A stretch of 47,394 nucleotides of DNA. It comes from Acidobacteriota bacterium. Lineage in GTDB: Bacteria; Acidobacteriota; Terriglobia; Acidiferrales; UBA7541. The translations under genes were made by a program, and so were the position numbers. Every line of letters starts with the position of its first letter. The first letter of the stretch is position 1. Where the stretch lies: positions 1 to 47,394 of the forward strand of contig JAKBLM010000031.1 in the NCBI GenBank assembly GCA_021832085.1. Reading direction: 5' to 3'. Shown piece after piece: positions 9,156 to 18,931 of the stretch. The notes below the pieces were generated by a model. The model searched no databases. It saw only the letters and a program-made list of their open reading frames with translations, and was not told the origin of the DNA.

Positions 9156-12100
9156 TCAGAAGGTAATGCTCGCGCGCAACTGAATTTCTCGTCCAAATCC
9201 CTCTGGCGTCGTATTCACTACGTTGGCGGTCATGAAAGACGAAGAGAGAAGGTTGTTCTGGTTATAGGGGTAGAGGTTGTTCACCAGACCCCAGTTCGGG
9301 TGGTTGAATGCATTCAGGAACTCGGCCTGCAAGATAAAATTCACGTTCTCCCGAATCGGCGTCGACTTGGTGATGGCGATGTCTGTGTTCGAGAAATGCG
9401 GGCCATACAACCAGGTGTGGTAGCCGAAAGTGCCCGGCGTCTCGTTCGGCGTCAGGTATTGCGGATTGGCGGTCCCATTGAGCAGATACTTCGGGTTGAT
9501 GCCGTAGGCATAGGCGCCTGGTGCGGCGTACACACCGATCGCACTTTGCAACTGGTTGTTGGTCAGCCCGTGGTAAACCAGGCCGCCGTCGGCATAATCG
9601 TTGAAGGTGTTGTAGCCTCCCATCAACTGGAACGGCGTGCCCGTCTGGTAAGTGACGATCGTTCCCACGGTCCAGCCGCCCACCACACGATCGAGGAATG
9701 GGTTGCTGGTATTGAGGAACCGTTGGCCTTTCCCAAAGGGCAGATCGTAAGTGCCGCTGACGTGGAGCACCTGCCGGATGTCAAAGAGCGACGGTCCGTA
9801 ATTCAGCATGATATTGCGCATGGTGAATTGGCTGGTGGCTCCGGTCCACTGGTTGTTCGGCTCGACGCCCAGCGTGTGGCTCCAGGTGTAGTTCGCGTCG
9901 AACATCATCCCGTGCCAGTCGTTCTGCCGGAAGTCGATCTGCAGTGCGTTGTAGTTGCCGAAACCGGCGTCGGTCATCAGGCCAGTCGAGGCGCCGGAAG
10001 CGTATGGGTTCGCCTGGAAGTAGTTGATTGGATACCCTGCGCCGGCCCCCACGGAGGAGAAGTTGGTCGCGCAAGGCCCAAACGATGTGCCAACCAGGTT
10101 GCAGAAGTAGGGCGCGGTGCCAAAGACCGAGTCTATCGTCCCGACCATAGCGCCCACATTCCCCTGGTTCAGATAATTGATATAGGTGCTGTTGCTGTAA
10201 TCGACCGGACTGCCTGAAGTGTCGGTCGCCTCACCCGCGAACGCAGCATTGAAAATCGGCAACGCTTGCTGGCCCTGGAAGCCGTTGTCGGCAAACGTCC
10301 CCGGCATCCCGTGGGCGGTGTTGATCGCCAAGTTGGTTTGCGCACCCTTGAACTCCGAGAGGAATCCCGGCACTTGTACCCCGCCGATCTGCATCGTCGG
10401 CTGGAAGATGTTCGCCTCGTTCGGATTCTGGGCGATCCATTCGTGTACGGTGTGGCTGCCCAGGTACGAGATCGACAGCACGTTGTTCTGCCCGAACTGG
10501 CGCTGGATCCCCAGGTTCCACTGCTGGATGTACGGCTGGCCGAGATGGTAGTTGAAACCGTTCACGCCGGCGCCAAACCACGTCTGGGAAGCCTGCGTAT
10601 AGCTCTGCTGATATTTCTGGATGTTGTAAGCGAACGGCGGAAGCGTGTCACCCAGTGCCAGACTGCCTGGCGTAAAGCTGCCCGGGCCCGTGCTGGACGA
10701 TGGCCTCAGACTGAAATACTGATAGAAGGCGAAGCCGTAGTTCGAGGCTGCATCCCAGAAATACTGCTGCGGCTCGGTGAATCTCGTCAGGTTGTAGCCG
10801 GCGCGCACCACCGTGTTGCCGTGCCCCGTCAGCTTGGCCAACCACCCGTGAACATGCCGCGGGTTCCAAGCAAAACCGATCTGTGGCTGAGGCGTAACGT
10901 AGTAGTTTTGGTAGGCATACGGCAGCGACTGCAGAACCGGATTCTGGATGCCATTCAGCTCGCCGGGCTGGAAGAGCTGGCCGGGCGCAGTTGGACCATA
11001 AAGGTTCCGCAGATTGGCGCTGTGATACGCCGCGGTGAGGTCGTGGTTCGCGCCGTAAAAGCCCCAGCGCAAGCCGTAGTTCATCGTCAGGGTCGGTAGC
11101 AGCCGCCAGGAATCGTGAATGTAGAGGTTCCAGGTCGATTGTAGTTCGTCCAGCGGGTACTCGCCGACGTGAGTGAAGTACTGTCCGGTCTTCAGATCCA
11201 GGGGAAAGCCACTGCCGTTCGGCCCCACGAAGCTGACTCTCCCAACCAGCGTGGCGTACAGATTTTCCGCGTCGGTACGGTCAAAGCTTGAGGCGTTGGC
11301 GAAATAACTGTTGAACGCTGAGAGCGCCGGGTCGCCGTTGGCCAAGCCCAATGAGTAGGTGTAGATGCCGTCCGGCGGGTTCCAGTAGTGGTCCTGCTCC
11401 CGCCAGTACGACACGCCGAAGGTGACCATGTGCGCGCCTTTTTGCCACGTCGTACCGTCGCTGAAGTTGACCACTGGATAATAGGTGGTAACGGGCAAAT
11501 TGAAATTCTGGCCGGAGGTCCCGAGCGCCCAGTTGACAATCGGCTCGCCCTGGAGATAGCCGGTCGAGGCGTTATAGGCATACCAGGCCGCGTTGTAGTA
11601 ATAGCCGCCGCGGAACTGGTTGATCAGGGTCGGCGAGATGGTCCAGTCGATGCCCAGAGAGGCTGTGTAGTTTTCGAATTTGTTCGACGCGCCCGTATTC
11701 GAAAACGGGCCCGGCAGAAACGGAGCTGACTGGCCCTCCGCCTTTGTGTAGGTGTCATTGAAGGCCAAATCCATGCGCAGTTTTGAATTGACCGTGTAAT
11801 CGATGCGTCCCGTCGGATAGTAGGTTGTGATTGGCGCGGGAACGAACCAACTGAGCGTATCGACGTTCGGATCGCTCGTCGGCGACAACGTCCCGGCCTT
11901 CATGGCCTCGTTGACGTTCACCAAGTCCGAGGCCACGACGCCATTAACAGAGGAGGGCAAGCCGTTGGGCTGGGCCACCTGGCTGAACAAATTCACCTGC
12001 GTTCCGTCGCTTTCGGTGAAGATCCCTTTCTGCGCCAGCGGCGTCAGCACAGGATTACTCATCGTATAGCCGCCTGGCTGCTTCGACATCCCGAAGGCGC

Positions 12101-13025
12101 CGAAAAAGAAGAGCTTGTTCTTAAGGATCGGGCCACCAATGTTGCCGCCGAAATCGTTCAGGATGAAGTGGTTCTTCGGCAAGCCGACGGCGTTGTTGAA
12201 CCAACTGTTCGCGTTGAGATAGGAGTTGCGGAAGTCCTCGTATACGCGGCCGTGATAGTGGTTCGTGCCGCGCGTCGTGTTGAAATTCACCGTCATTGCC
12301 GAGAGACCGTAACCCTGGCTCACGTTCATCTGGCTCGAATCCACTGTCATCTGGGAAATGTTATCGAGTCGCGTGTCGACGCCCGGCTGAGCGTTGCCGG
12401 CGAATTTCATGCGGGTGGTCGAGGAAACCACGCCGTCAATGCTGTTCCCCTGGGCGATCGAGGGCAAACCGTTCCAACTGCCAGAGGCAATCCCTGGCGT
12501 TGCGGTGTAGCCTGGCGTCAGGAAGGCCAGCGTGGAAACGTTGCGCCCGCTCAGAGGTAGTTGCTGCAACTGCTTCATGTTGATAGTGGTTTTGATGCCG
12601 TTGGTCGTCGTCTGCAGCAATGGCACAGCTGCGGCGCTCACCACCACTTTCTGGGCTCCGGTGCCTACCTTCAAAGTCACGCTGATGTCAGTCGTTTGGC
12701 CAGCCTGCACAATGACCTTGTTGTTGACCTGGGTATTGAAGCCGGCCTTGGTAATGGTCAACTGGTAGGTTCCGAGGGGCAAGCCAACGAAAGTGTAGGT
12801 ACCAACTCCCGAACTTGTCGCCTTTCGGATGGTGTTGGTGGAAAGGTCTAGGAGCTGCAGGCTTGCTCCAGGAACAACACTGCCGCTCGGATCGAGGACG
12901 GTAACGGTGACCGCTCCTCGGCTTACTCCTTGCGCGTGGGCTGGCAGAACGCTCAACCCCGAAACAAACGCAAAACAAACAACGACGAAACTAATCAGCC
13001 ACGCCCGACTTGTACATCGCGGCAT
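9156..13025 (-). CDS. TonB-dependent receptor, carboxypeptidase-regulatory-like type
   Basis: Outer-membrane active transporter of 1289 residues. Order: signal peptide (about 1-31, SGLSVLPAHAQG); a carboxypeptidase-regulatory-like beta-sandwich (GAVTVTVLDPSGSVVPGA to GTYQLTITKAGFNTQ); plug domain (GIKTTINMKQLQQLPLSGRN, NSIDGV); then a long beta-barrel ending GREIQLRASITF with the C-terminal Phe typical of barrel proteins. This very long architecture is characteristic of Acidobacteriota. The frame is open to 13298, but the ATG at 13025 starts the signal peptide and has a very strong GGAGGTGAGGAG directly before it. A glycosidase and sugar symporter lie downstream, so an oligosaccharide ligand is likely. 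Confidence 0.93.
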   Translation of the reverse strand: MPRCTSRAWLISFVVVCFAFVSGLSVLPAHAQGVSRGAVTVTVLDPSGSVVPGASLQLLDLSTNTIRKATSSGVGTYTFVGLPLGTYQLTITKAGFNTQVNNKVIVQAGQTTDISVTLKVGTGAQKVVVSAAAVPLLQTTTNGIKTTINMKQLQQLPLSGRNVSTLAFLTPGYTATPGIASGSWNGLPSIAQGNSIDGVVSSTTRMKFAGNAQPGVDTRLDNISQMTVDSSQMNVSQGYGLSAMTVNFNTTRGTNHYHGRVYEDFRNSYLNANSWFNNAVGLPKNHFILNDFGGNIGGPILKNKLFFFGAFGMSKQPGGYTMSNPVLTPLAQKGIFTESDGTQVNLFSQVAQPNGLPSSVNGVVASDLVNVNEAMKAGTLSPTSDPNVDTLSWFVPAPITTYYPTGRIDYTVNSKLRMDLAFNDTYTKAEGQSAPFLPGPFSNTGASNKFENYTASLGIDWTISPTLINQFRGGYYYNAAWYAYNASTGYLQGEPIVNWALGTSGQNFNLPVTTYYPVVNFSDGTTWQKGAHMVTFGVSYWREQDHYWNPPDGIYTYSLGLANGDPALSAFNSYFANASSFDRTDAENLYATLVGRVSFVGPNGSGFPLDLKTGQYFTHVGEYPLDELQSTWNLYIHDSWRLLPTLTMNYGLRWGFYGANHDLTAAYHSANLRNLYGPTAPGQLFQPGELNGIQNPVLQSLPYAYQNYYVTPQPQIGFAWNPRHVHGWLAKLTGHGNTVVRAGYNLTRFTEPQQYFWDAASNYGFAFYQYFSLRPSSSTGPGSFTPGSLALGDTLPPFAYNIQKYQQSYTQASQTWFGAGVNGFNYHLGQPYIQQWNLGIQRQFGQNNVLSISYLGSHTVHEWIAQNPNEANIFQPTMQIGGVQVPGFLSEFKGAQTNLAINTAHGMPGTFADNGFQGQQALPIFNAAFAGEATDTSGSPVDYSNSTYINYLNQGNVGAMVGTIDSVFGTAPYFCNLVGTSFGPCATNFSSVGAGAGYPINYFQANPYASGASTGLMTDAGFGNYNALQIDFRQNDWHGMMFDANYTWSHTLGVEPNNQWTGATSQFTMRNIMLNYGPSLFDIRQVLHVSGTYDLPFGKGQRFLNTSNPFLDRVVGGWTVGTIVTYQTGTPFQLMGGYNTFNDYADGGLVYHGLTNNQLQSAIGVYAAPGAYAYGINPKYLLNGTANPQYLTPNETPGTFGYHTWLYGPHFSNTDIAITKSTPIRENVNFILQAEFLNAFNHPNWGLVNNLYPYNQNNLLSSSFMTANVVNTTPEGFGREIQLRASITF

Positions 13026-13223
13026 CTCCTCACCTCCCAGAGGAAGACGATATCGATTCAAAGCCTCCGTGACCCACCTGAAAATCGGCGCCTTTCCACG
13101 CACGGCCGACCGGGCGGAAAAACCTGTTCGCCAAGCTCTAATGCCAACGCGTATGCAAATGCGCGCCTTCCTCAGTAGGCGCTGCCCCGGACCGGCCAGG
13201 AAACCGGCCGGCCACGCCGTTAA

Positions 13224-13237
13224 AGTAAACGTTTTCT
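13224..13237. promoter_or_regulatory. LacI-type operator upstream of receptor gene
   Basis: AGTAAACGTTTTCT is a near-perfect palindrome (one mismatch between halves) centred on CG and fits the LacI-family pattern xGxAAxCGxTTxCx. It lies about 190 bases before the receptor start and just downstream of the predicted promoter, where a bound repressor would block elongation. The regulator encoded at 4236-5297 is the nearest candidate to bind it. Confidence 0.5.
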
Positions 13238-13269
13238 TAGAGCCCCCACACATCACCTCTAGGTCCGCG

Positions 13270-13298
13270 TTTCTATAGCTTCTGGGCTCCCATGTCAA
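13270..13298 (-). promoter_or_regulatory. Putative sigma70-like promoter for the receptor gene
   Basis: On the minus strand TTGACA (13298-13293) is followed by TATAGA (13277-13272) with a 15-base spacer, or by TAGAAA (13275-13270) with 17. The -35 hexamer is a consensus match. Transcription would start near 13263, upstream of the LacI-type operator. The untranslated leader of about 240 bases is long. Confidence 0.4.
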
Positions 13299-13599
13299 GA
13301 GGATTCTTTCGCGTGCTATTCCACCCCGATCCTGGAGCCGCGTTTTTCACGCGCGTTCTTCCCTGTCCGCCCCAATTCCGCTCGACGAGCCCCCGCTCAC
13401 TCTCGAGCCAGAGCCGCCACGTTGCGGCCGCGCGATCTACCGCAAAGACCGCCCAAAAGGTGCCAATCCCCAGGCAAAAGGCCACATACGCTCCCTGAAT
13501 GCCTTGTCTTTCCCAAGATCGCATTGACCGGTGCCCGCCCTTGTGCTATAGGCGCAAGAAAGCGGAATCGCTCCGCCTCCGCAAAGAATCGAGGTTCGC

Positions 13600-14871
13600 T
13601 TGCCCGTTAGATACACCCCATCGGTGACCAAACCCCGGCAGAGGAAATTCCTGCTTTCCGCTCCCCTTGTCTGGATTCCGCTTCTCGTCGCCCTCTTCTG
13701 CGGTCAATTGACGGCTAACGCTCAGGGATACAGTGTCTTGCAGCGGCAATTGGGATCACAAACCGGTCCTCCAACTGGCATGACACCTCCGCAAGGCCCA
13801 CATGCCACAGGTAAAGCTTTTCTAAATCCCGGCGCCGCTTTGCAAGCCGGGATCCGGTTCACCCGAGAGGGTCGTTTTGCCGAAGCGATTGCTTATCTGC
13901 AAGCCGCGCGGGGACGTGTTGCCGCCGGCCAGGAATTTGCTGCTGATTTCGACCTCTCGCTCTGTTACGTCGGTACTGGAAAGCCCGTCAAGGCCATTCC
14001 GATCCTCCTCGCCCTGCGGCGGAAAGGCCTCAGCCCCGTGAATGTCGAGAACCTGCTCGCGCAGGCCTACATTGGTGCCGGCCAACCGAACAAAGCCTTC
14101 GAGGCATTTCGCTGGGCTGTCGCCATCAACCCGCACAATGAAAAGCTCTATCTATTTGTCGCCGATGCCTGCATTGAGAGTCGTTCCTCCCCCTTGGGCC
14201 TCAGAGTGGTCGACTTGGGTCTGAATGTTTTCCCGCATTCGGCGCGCTTGCATTACCAGCGCGGCATTTTCCTGGCGCAAATGCAGCACTCCGGGTTAGC
14301 CATTCGGCAATTTCACTTGGCCGCCCGCTACGGCTCCGGCAGGATGATCGCCTGCATGGCAACTGCACAGGCGGCCTTCATGAACGGGAACATGCCGGCG
14401 GCCATTGACGCTTCGCGCCAGGGATTGCGAAAAAGTCCGGACAACTACGTACTGCTGACGATTCTTGGTAAGGCGATCCTCCGCACCGGAGCGGTCCCCG
14501 GCCAGCCTCAATTCACCGAAGCGCTCCAGGCAATGGAAAAAGCGGTAGCCGAACGGCCGGACCATGCCGATTCCCAGGTCACTCTCGGCAACCTGTATCT
14601 CATGGCAGGTCAGTTGGACAAGGCGATCGCGCATCTCCAGAAAGCCCGGGCACTCGATCCGCAAAACACCTCTGTATACGCGCATCTGGCCGATGCCTAT
14701 CGTCAGCGTGGAAATCTCAAGAAAGCGCGGCAGGTACTGAAAACGCTGGCGCGCCTCAATGAGCAGCAGGCCGCCGCCTATCGCTCAGGCCCGCCCAACC
14801 AACGCCAGGGCTATGTTTCAGATCGGGCTGGAAGGGTCCAACCCTCGTCCGGCGTTCCCCACCACGAATAG
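13600..14871 (+). CDS. Exported TPR-repeat protein
   Basis: A protein of 423 residues with an N-terminal hydrophobic export signal (LLSAPLVWIPLLVALFCGQLTANAQ, about 18-42) and at least seven degenerate TPR units, the clearest being VTLGNLYLMAGQLDKAIAHL with ALDPQNTSVYAHLADAYRQR. It starts with TTG at 13600; no better start is evident and the start remains uncertain. It faces away from the receptor gene and points toward the convergent CRTAC1 gene that ends at 14996. TPR proteins are scaffolds for protein-protein contacts; neighbouring CRTAC1 proteins are plausible partners because other genes here fuse the two domain types. Confidence 0.8.
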   Translation: MPVRYTPSVTKPRQRKFLLSAPLVWIPLLVALFCGQLTANAQGYSVLQRQLGSQTGPPTGMTPPQGPHATGKAFLNPGAALQAGIRFTREGRFAEAIAYLQAARGRVAAGQEFAADFDLSLCYVGTGKPVKAIPILLALRRKGLSPVNVENLLAQAYIGAGQPNKAFEAFRWAVAINPHNEKLYLFVADACIESRSSPLGLRVVDLGLNVFPHSARLHYQRGIFLAQMQHSGLAIRQFHLAARYGSGRMIACMATAQAAFMNGNMPAAIDASRQGLRKSPDNYVLLTILGKAILRTGAVPGQPQFTEALQAMEKAVAERPDHADSQVTLGNLYLMAGQLDKAIAHLQKARALDPQNTSVYAHLADAYRQRGNLKKARQVLKTLARLNEQQAAAYRSGPPNQRQGYVSDRAGRVQPSSGVPHHE

Positions 14872-14995
14872 TTTCGGCAAGCCTCTGCCAAACGCAGAGT
14901 TGTCATCTCGGCGCGTCGCTCTGCCACCGCCGTGCTCGTGCCGGCGAGCCCGAGCGTCCACGCGACCGAGTGGCACAAGAGAATTTTTCGCCTGG

Positions 14996-16828
14996 CTATC
15001 GGGCAACGATGCGAGGAAACGGGCGCTCTATCACGCCCTTGCCTTCCTTGACGGTAAGGATGCGATCGGCCGGGAGATTGGTCAGCCGGGTGACAGTCCC
15101 ACTCGGCCATTTGATTTCCATCGAGTCCACTTTCGTGCGGTTCCCCAGTCCGAAATGCAGGCGCGGATCCTGTGCCGACTGATAGCTCATCCCGCCTTTC
15201 TTCTGCCCATAAATGTGCAGGTCGCCGGCCACCAGATGTATCCGTGCGCCGATTCCGTCCCGGTTCGAGCGCGTGCCGACGAGCAGGATCTCGAGCCAAT
15301 GATTGGCGTTGCCACCGTCGTTGCGGAGCAGTTGCGGCCGCTCTCCGTTGTTGCTCACTAGGATGTCGAGATCGCCGTCGTTGTCGAAATCGCACACCGC
15401 TGCACCGCGGCTGACGCGCGGCCGCAGGAAATCGGGCCCGAGCAACGCGCTCACGTTCTCGAAGGTGCCGTGCCCGGTATTGCGAAACATCTGCTTCGGC
15501 TCGGCGTAGTGGACGTCGGGATGGTAGAGCCGAATGTTGTTGAGCACGTTGCCCTCAGCCATGAACACATCTACGGCGCTGTCGTTGTCGTAGTCCATGA
15601 ATCGGGCGCCAAATTCGCTCCGGTGGTAAGTGGCGTAACCGATTTTCGAAATAATCGTCGCGTCTTCGAATATTCCGTGGCCGAGATTCCGGTAGAGCCG
15701 CGCCAGTTGCATGTCCAGGTGAGTCACCACCAGGTCCATCAGGCCGTCGCCAGTAGTATCTGCCGCGTCGGTCCCCATTCCCGCTTCCGGCCGCCCATCC
15801 ATACTGACGGCGACCCCAGCCAGGTAGCCGACTTCGGTGAAGGTCCCGTCATGATTGTTGTGAAAGAGCAAATTACCCATCGAATCGTTGGCGATGAAGA
15901 TGTCCTGCCAGCCGTCGTTGTCGTAGTCAAACGTCACCACGCCCAACCCGTTCGCCAACTTACGCCCTACGCCCGACGATTGGCTGACGTCGGTGAAGGT
16001 GCCGTCACCGTTGTTGTGATAGAGCGTGGGCGGTTCGCCCTTGTAATCGTCCGGATAGCAGTAGCTGCGCATCCCCGGTCCATGGCCACCGCACCAGAAA
16101 TTGCGTTCGGGCGACCAGTCGACGTAGTTCGCAATCACAAGGTCGAGATGCCCGTCGTTGTCGTAATCGAACCAGGCCGCGCTCGAGCCCCAGCGTCCGG
16201 CATTGGCGACGCCCGCCTTCGCCGTCACGTCGGTGAAGGTGCCATCACCGTTGTTGTGATACAGGATCGCGCGCCCATAGCCAAGCACGTAGAGGTCCGG
16301 GTAGCCGTCGTTGTCGTAATCCCCCACGGCCACCCCCATGCCAAAGAGACCTTCCGCGCCGACGCCCGCCTTCTCCGTGACGTCGGTGAAAGTGCCGTCG
16401 CCATTGTTCCGGTAGAGAGCGCTGCGCAGCGGATGTTTGGGCTTGTAAACCCGCGTCGCCGCCCCGTTAGCCAGATAGAGGTCGAACAAGCCGTTCTGGT
16501 CGTAGTCGATCCAGCCGCAACCCGACCCCATGGTCTCGATCAGGTATTTTTCCGCCGAAGCCGCGTTATCGTGCTTGAAGGTGATTCCGCAAGAGGGGAC
16601 GATGTCGCGGAAGGTGACCGGGATAATTCGAGAGGCAGGTGCCAGCGCGGTCGACCAGGCGTAGGGAGCGGCCACCAGAGCGGCTCCCATCAGTTTCAGC
16701 ACATCCCTTCGGGAAGGATTCGTGCGCCTACTCACCGGAAACCCGAGTTGCCGATTCGCTGCAGAAACAAGCAAATCAGCATACAGCAGCGCCGCCGCCA
16801 GGCGCGAGCGGATTTTCGATTCCCCCAT
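14996..16828 (-). CDS. CRTAC1-family protein (FG-GAP repeats + ASPIC/UnbV), Tat signal
   Basis: About 610 residues. The N-terminus contains a twin-arginine-like signal (SRRDVLKLMGAALVAAP), so export of a folded protein is likely. The body holds repeated Ca-binding FG-GAP/VCBS loops such as DYDNDGYPDLYVLGYG, each followed by LYHNNGDGTFTDV, which should form a beta-propeller. The C-terminus is the ASPIC/UnbV domain (RLHFGLGNRTKVDSMEIKWP). The start is uncertain: ATG at 16828 has a poor ribosome site, and an internal GTG just before the SRR motif is possible. It is divergent from a homologous gene at 17097. Function of the family in bacteria is not established; a surface or periplasmic binding role is inferred. 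Confidence 0.87.
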   Translation of the reverse strand: MGESKIRSRLAAALLYADLLVSAANRQLGFPVSRRTNPSRRDVLKLMGAALVAAPYAWSTALAPASRIIPVTFRDIVPSCGITFKHDNAASAEKYLIETMGSGCGWIDYDQNGLFDLYLANGAATRVYKPKHPLRSALYRNNGDGTFTDVTEKAGVGAEGLFGMGVAVGDYDNDGYPDLYVLGYGRAILYHNNGDGTFTDVTAKAGVANAGRWGSSAAWFDYDNDGHLDLVIANYVDWSPERNFWCGGHGPGMRSYCYPDDYKGEPPTLYHNNGDGTFTDVSQSSGVGRKLANGLGVVTFDYDNDGWQDIFIANDSMGNLLFHNNHDGTFTEVGYLAGVAVSMDGRPEAGMGTDAADTTGDGLMDLVVTHLDMQLARLYRNLGHGIFEDATIISKIGYATYHRSEFGARFMDYDNDSAVDVFMAEGNVLNNIRLYHPDVHYAEPKQMFRNTGHGTFENVSALLGPDFLRPRVSRGAAVCDFDNDGDLDILVSNNGERPQLLRNDGGNANHWLEILLVGTRSNRDGIGARIHLVAGDLHIYGQKKGGMSYQSAQDPRLHFGLGNRTKVDSMEIKWPSGTVTRLTNLPADRILTVKEGKGVIERPFPRIVAR

Positions 16829-17024
16829 TTTCGTCCGTCTCGCGAACCGAGCCTGAGTCGGCCACAAGACACCGCCGCTCCTGCTCGGTTCCCGGCACGC
16901 GATCGTCTCCTGGCCCTGCCTTCACGGGAAAACTCAGTCCCAACCAGCCGGCGTGACCATAGTTTCCGTTTCGGCAAGACAAGCCAAGGCTGGTACTCTT
17001 TTCCCGTTGGGCACAGGAGTCAGG

Positions 17025-17134
17025 GAAACGGTTTCTCACCGGGCCGGCGCTGCCGTGCAGGGCAAGGGCCGGCTAGGGTTTCCGGAGGCTGCGTGAATGC
17101 CAACTCGCTCTGACCGCAGGTGGGAAACGCTTTC
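17025..17134. repeat. Paired GGGAAACG-TTTCTC motifs
   Basis: GGGAAACGGTTTCTC (about 17025-17039) and GGGAAACGCTTTCTC (about 17118-17132) are near-identical, 93 bases apart, in the divergent promoter region of two CRTAC1 genes. The first contains the perfect odd palindrome GAAAC-G-GTTTC. Spacing differs from classical LacI operators by one base. The second copy lies inside the start of the rightward gene. Confidence 0.35.
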
Positions 17135-18851
17135 TCGCCGAGCCTTCTTGCGGATGCTGGGCCTGTCCGCGTTTGGAGGCACCTTAGGGCAACTGAAGGT
17201 CTTCCCTGCACTCGGTGCGTCACTCCCGCGAGCCGCTCTGCCGGCTTTCGAGGTCGTCCCACCGTCCAGGAGCGGCATCTCCTGGGTTCATGTCGCCGGC
17301 CGTTCGCCACAGTTCTACGAACCGGAGACGCTCGGGGCCGGCTGCGGCTTTATCGACTACGACAATGACGGCTGGATGGACATCTATCTGGTGAATAGTG
17401 GCAAGTGCGATTTCTTTGACCCGAAAACGCCCCTGCGCAACGCCCTTTACCACAACAACCGCGACGGCACCTTCACTGACGTCACCGAAAAAGCCCGTGT
17501 TCCCGGCAATGCCTATGGCATGGGTGTGGCCGTTGGCGACTACGACGCCGACGGTTTCCCCGATATGTACGTCACCCAGTATCCGCGCAGCATTCTTTAT
17601 CATAACAACGGCGACGGCACCTTCACCGACGTCACCGAAAAAGCCGGCGTCTCCACTCCCGGCTGGGCCACCAGCGCCGTCTGGTTCGACTACGATAACG
17701 ACGGCCGCCTCGACCTGTTCGTCTGCCATTTCATCCGCTACGACAAGGAGTTGAACAAGTTCTGCGGCAACACGCTCACCGGCGAACGCTGGTATTGCAA
17801 GCCGAACGTCTACCAGCCCATGCCCTGCTGGCTCTTCCACAACAACGGCGACGGCACCTTCACCGACGTCAGCAAGTCCTCCGGCATCGCCCTTCCCGCC
17901 AAAGCCTGGGGCGTGGTTGCCGCCGACATCAACAACGACGGGTGGATGGATCTGTTCGTCAGCAACGACACCGTCGCCAACTTCCTCTTCCTCAATCAGC
18001 GCAATGAGACCTTCCAGGATATAGGCGTCCTCGCCGGAGTTGCGTATAACACCTTCGGCATGGCGCGCTCGGGCATGGGCGTCGACGCCGCCGATTACAA
18101 TCAGGACGGCTGGATCGACCTCTTCGTCGACAACGTCGACCATGAAATGTTCTCCCTCTACCGCAACGATCACAACGAGACCTTTTCCGATGAGGCGCTG
18201 ACCGACGGCATCGGCGCCGCGACGCGCTTGTTGAGCGGGTGGGGAGTGAAATTCTTCGATTACGACAACGACGGCAACATCGATCTCTTGCTCGTCGATG
18301 GCCATCCGGACCTCATGGTGGCCAAGCACGATCCCGGTGTCACCTACCGCGAGCCGATGCTCCTGTTCCGCAATATGGGCGGCCCGAACGCGCGTGGGCA
18401 CTGGTTTGAAGACGTCAGCAAGCAGAGCGGGCCGATCTTCTCCGAGCGCATCGCCGGCCGCGGACTTGCGATCGGCGATTTCGACAACGATGGCTCGGTC
18501 GACGCCTTGGTCACGGTCAACAATTCCGCTCCGATTCTTCTGCGCAACAACGCCGGACTCCAAAACCACTGGCTTGGCGTCCGCCTGATCGGCCGGAAGT
18601 CTAACATCGACGCCGTCGGCGCCAAGCTCACCTACCAGGCCGGGAACCTGGTCCGCCACTGTTTCAAAGTCGGCGGCGGGAGCTATGTCTCGGCGCACGA
18701 TCCCCGCGTCGTCCTCGGCCTTGGACAGCAAACTAAAATCGATTGGCTCGAAGTGAAGTGGCCACTACCGGGCGGCGCCACCGAGCGCTTCCTCAACCTT
18801 CCCATCGACCGCTACATCACCATCGTCGAGGGCGAGGGTAAGTGGAAATGA
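17097..18851 (+). CDS. CRTAC1-family protein (FG-GAP repeats + ASPIC/UnbV), Tat signal
   Basis: A 584-residue protein with a twin-arginine motif (LSRRAFLRMLGLSAFGG, residues 12-28). The mature region carries at least seven calcium-loop repeats of the DYDNDGxxDL type (for example FIDYDNDGWMDIYLVNSG and VWFDYDNDGRLDLFVCHF) interleaved with HNNGDGTFTDV. The ASPIC/UnbV domain closes the protein (RVVLGLGQQTKIDWLEVKWP to DRYITIVEGEG). GGAGG lies eight bases before the ATG at 17097. The repeat DNA is very similar to that in the divergent gene at 14996-16828, so the pair probably arose by duplication and inversion. Likely folded in the cytoplasm and exported by Tat; ligand unknown. Confidence 0.9.
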   Translation: MPTRSDRRWETLSRRAFLRMLGLSAFGGTLGQLKVFPALGASLPRAALPAFEVVPPSRSGISWVHVAGRSPQFYEPETLGAGCGFIDYDNDGWMDIYLVNSGKCDFFDPKTPLRNALYHNNRDGTFTDVTEKARVPGNAYGMGVAVGDYDADGFPDMYVTQYPRSILYHNNGDGTFTDVTEKAGVSTPGWATSAVWFDYDNDGRLDLFVCHFIRYDKELNKFCGNTLTGERWYCKPNVYQPMPCWLFHNNGDGTFTDVSKSSGIALPAKAWGVVAADINNDGWMDLFVSNDTVANFLFLNQRNETFQDIGVLAGVAYNTFGMARSGMGVDAADYNQDGWIDLFVDNVDHEMFSLYRNDHNETFSDEALTDGIGAATRLLSGWGVKFFDYDNDGNIDLLLVDGHPDLMVAKHDPGVTYREPMLLFRNMGGPNARGHWFEDVSKQSGPIFSERIAGRGLAIGDFDNDGSVDALVTVNNSAPILLRNNAGLQNHWLGVRLIGRKSNIDAVGAKLTYQAGNLVRHCFKVGGGSYVSAHDPRVVLGLGQQTKIDWLEVKWPLPGGATERFLNLPIDRYITIVEGEGKWK

Positions 18852-18884
18852 GCCGGGAACGGCGTGGCCAAGGATAGATAGCCA

Positions 18885-18907
18885 GGGAGCGGCGCGCCGA
18901 CGCTCCT
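18885..18907. terminator. Possible bidirectional terminator hairpin
   Basis: GGAGCG (18886-18891) pairs with CGCTCC (18901-18906) around a 9-base loop, between two convergent genes ending at 18851 and 18932. No T-tract follows, so this is weak. Confidence 0.3.
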
Positions 18908-18931
18908 CGGGTCCGGTTGCCGCTCAGGGAA

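Larger units (their letters stand above)
13026..13599. other. Divergent intergenic region with receptor promoter
   Basis: A 574-base gap between the leftward receptor gene and the rightward TPR gene. It contains the putative minus-strand promoter (13270-13298) and LacI-type operator (13224-13237) described separately. Short frames here have no recognisable protein character. No promoter for the rightward TPR gene was convincing. Confidence 0.5.

Noticed and set aside
13273..13524. 83-codon minus-strand frame upstream of the receptor gene
   Set aside because: No ribosome site or family; it overlaps the predicted promoter of the receptor gene.
15470..17113. 547-codon open frame on the plus strand
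   Set aside because: Antisense shadow of the CRTAC1 gene at 14996-16828, again made of Val-rich mirror repeats.
17458..17880. Regular DNA repeats (CACAACAACGGCGACGGCACC-like units) that could be mistaken for an array
   Set aside because: They encode the FG-GAP connector HNNGDGTFTDV in frame; not CRISPR or tandem DNA repeats in the mobile sense.
17220..18731. 503-codon open frame on the minus strand
   Set aside because: Mirror of the CRTAC1 gene at 17097-18851; no independent coding evidence.
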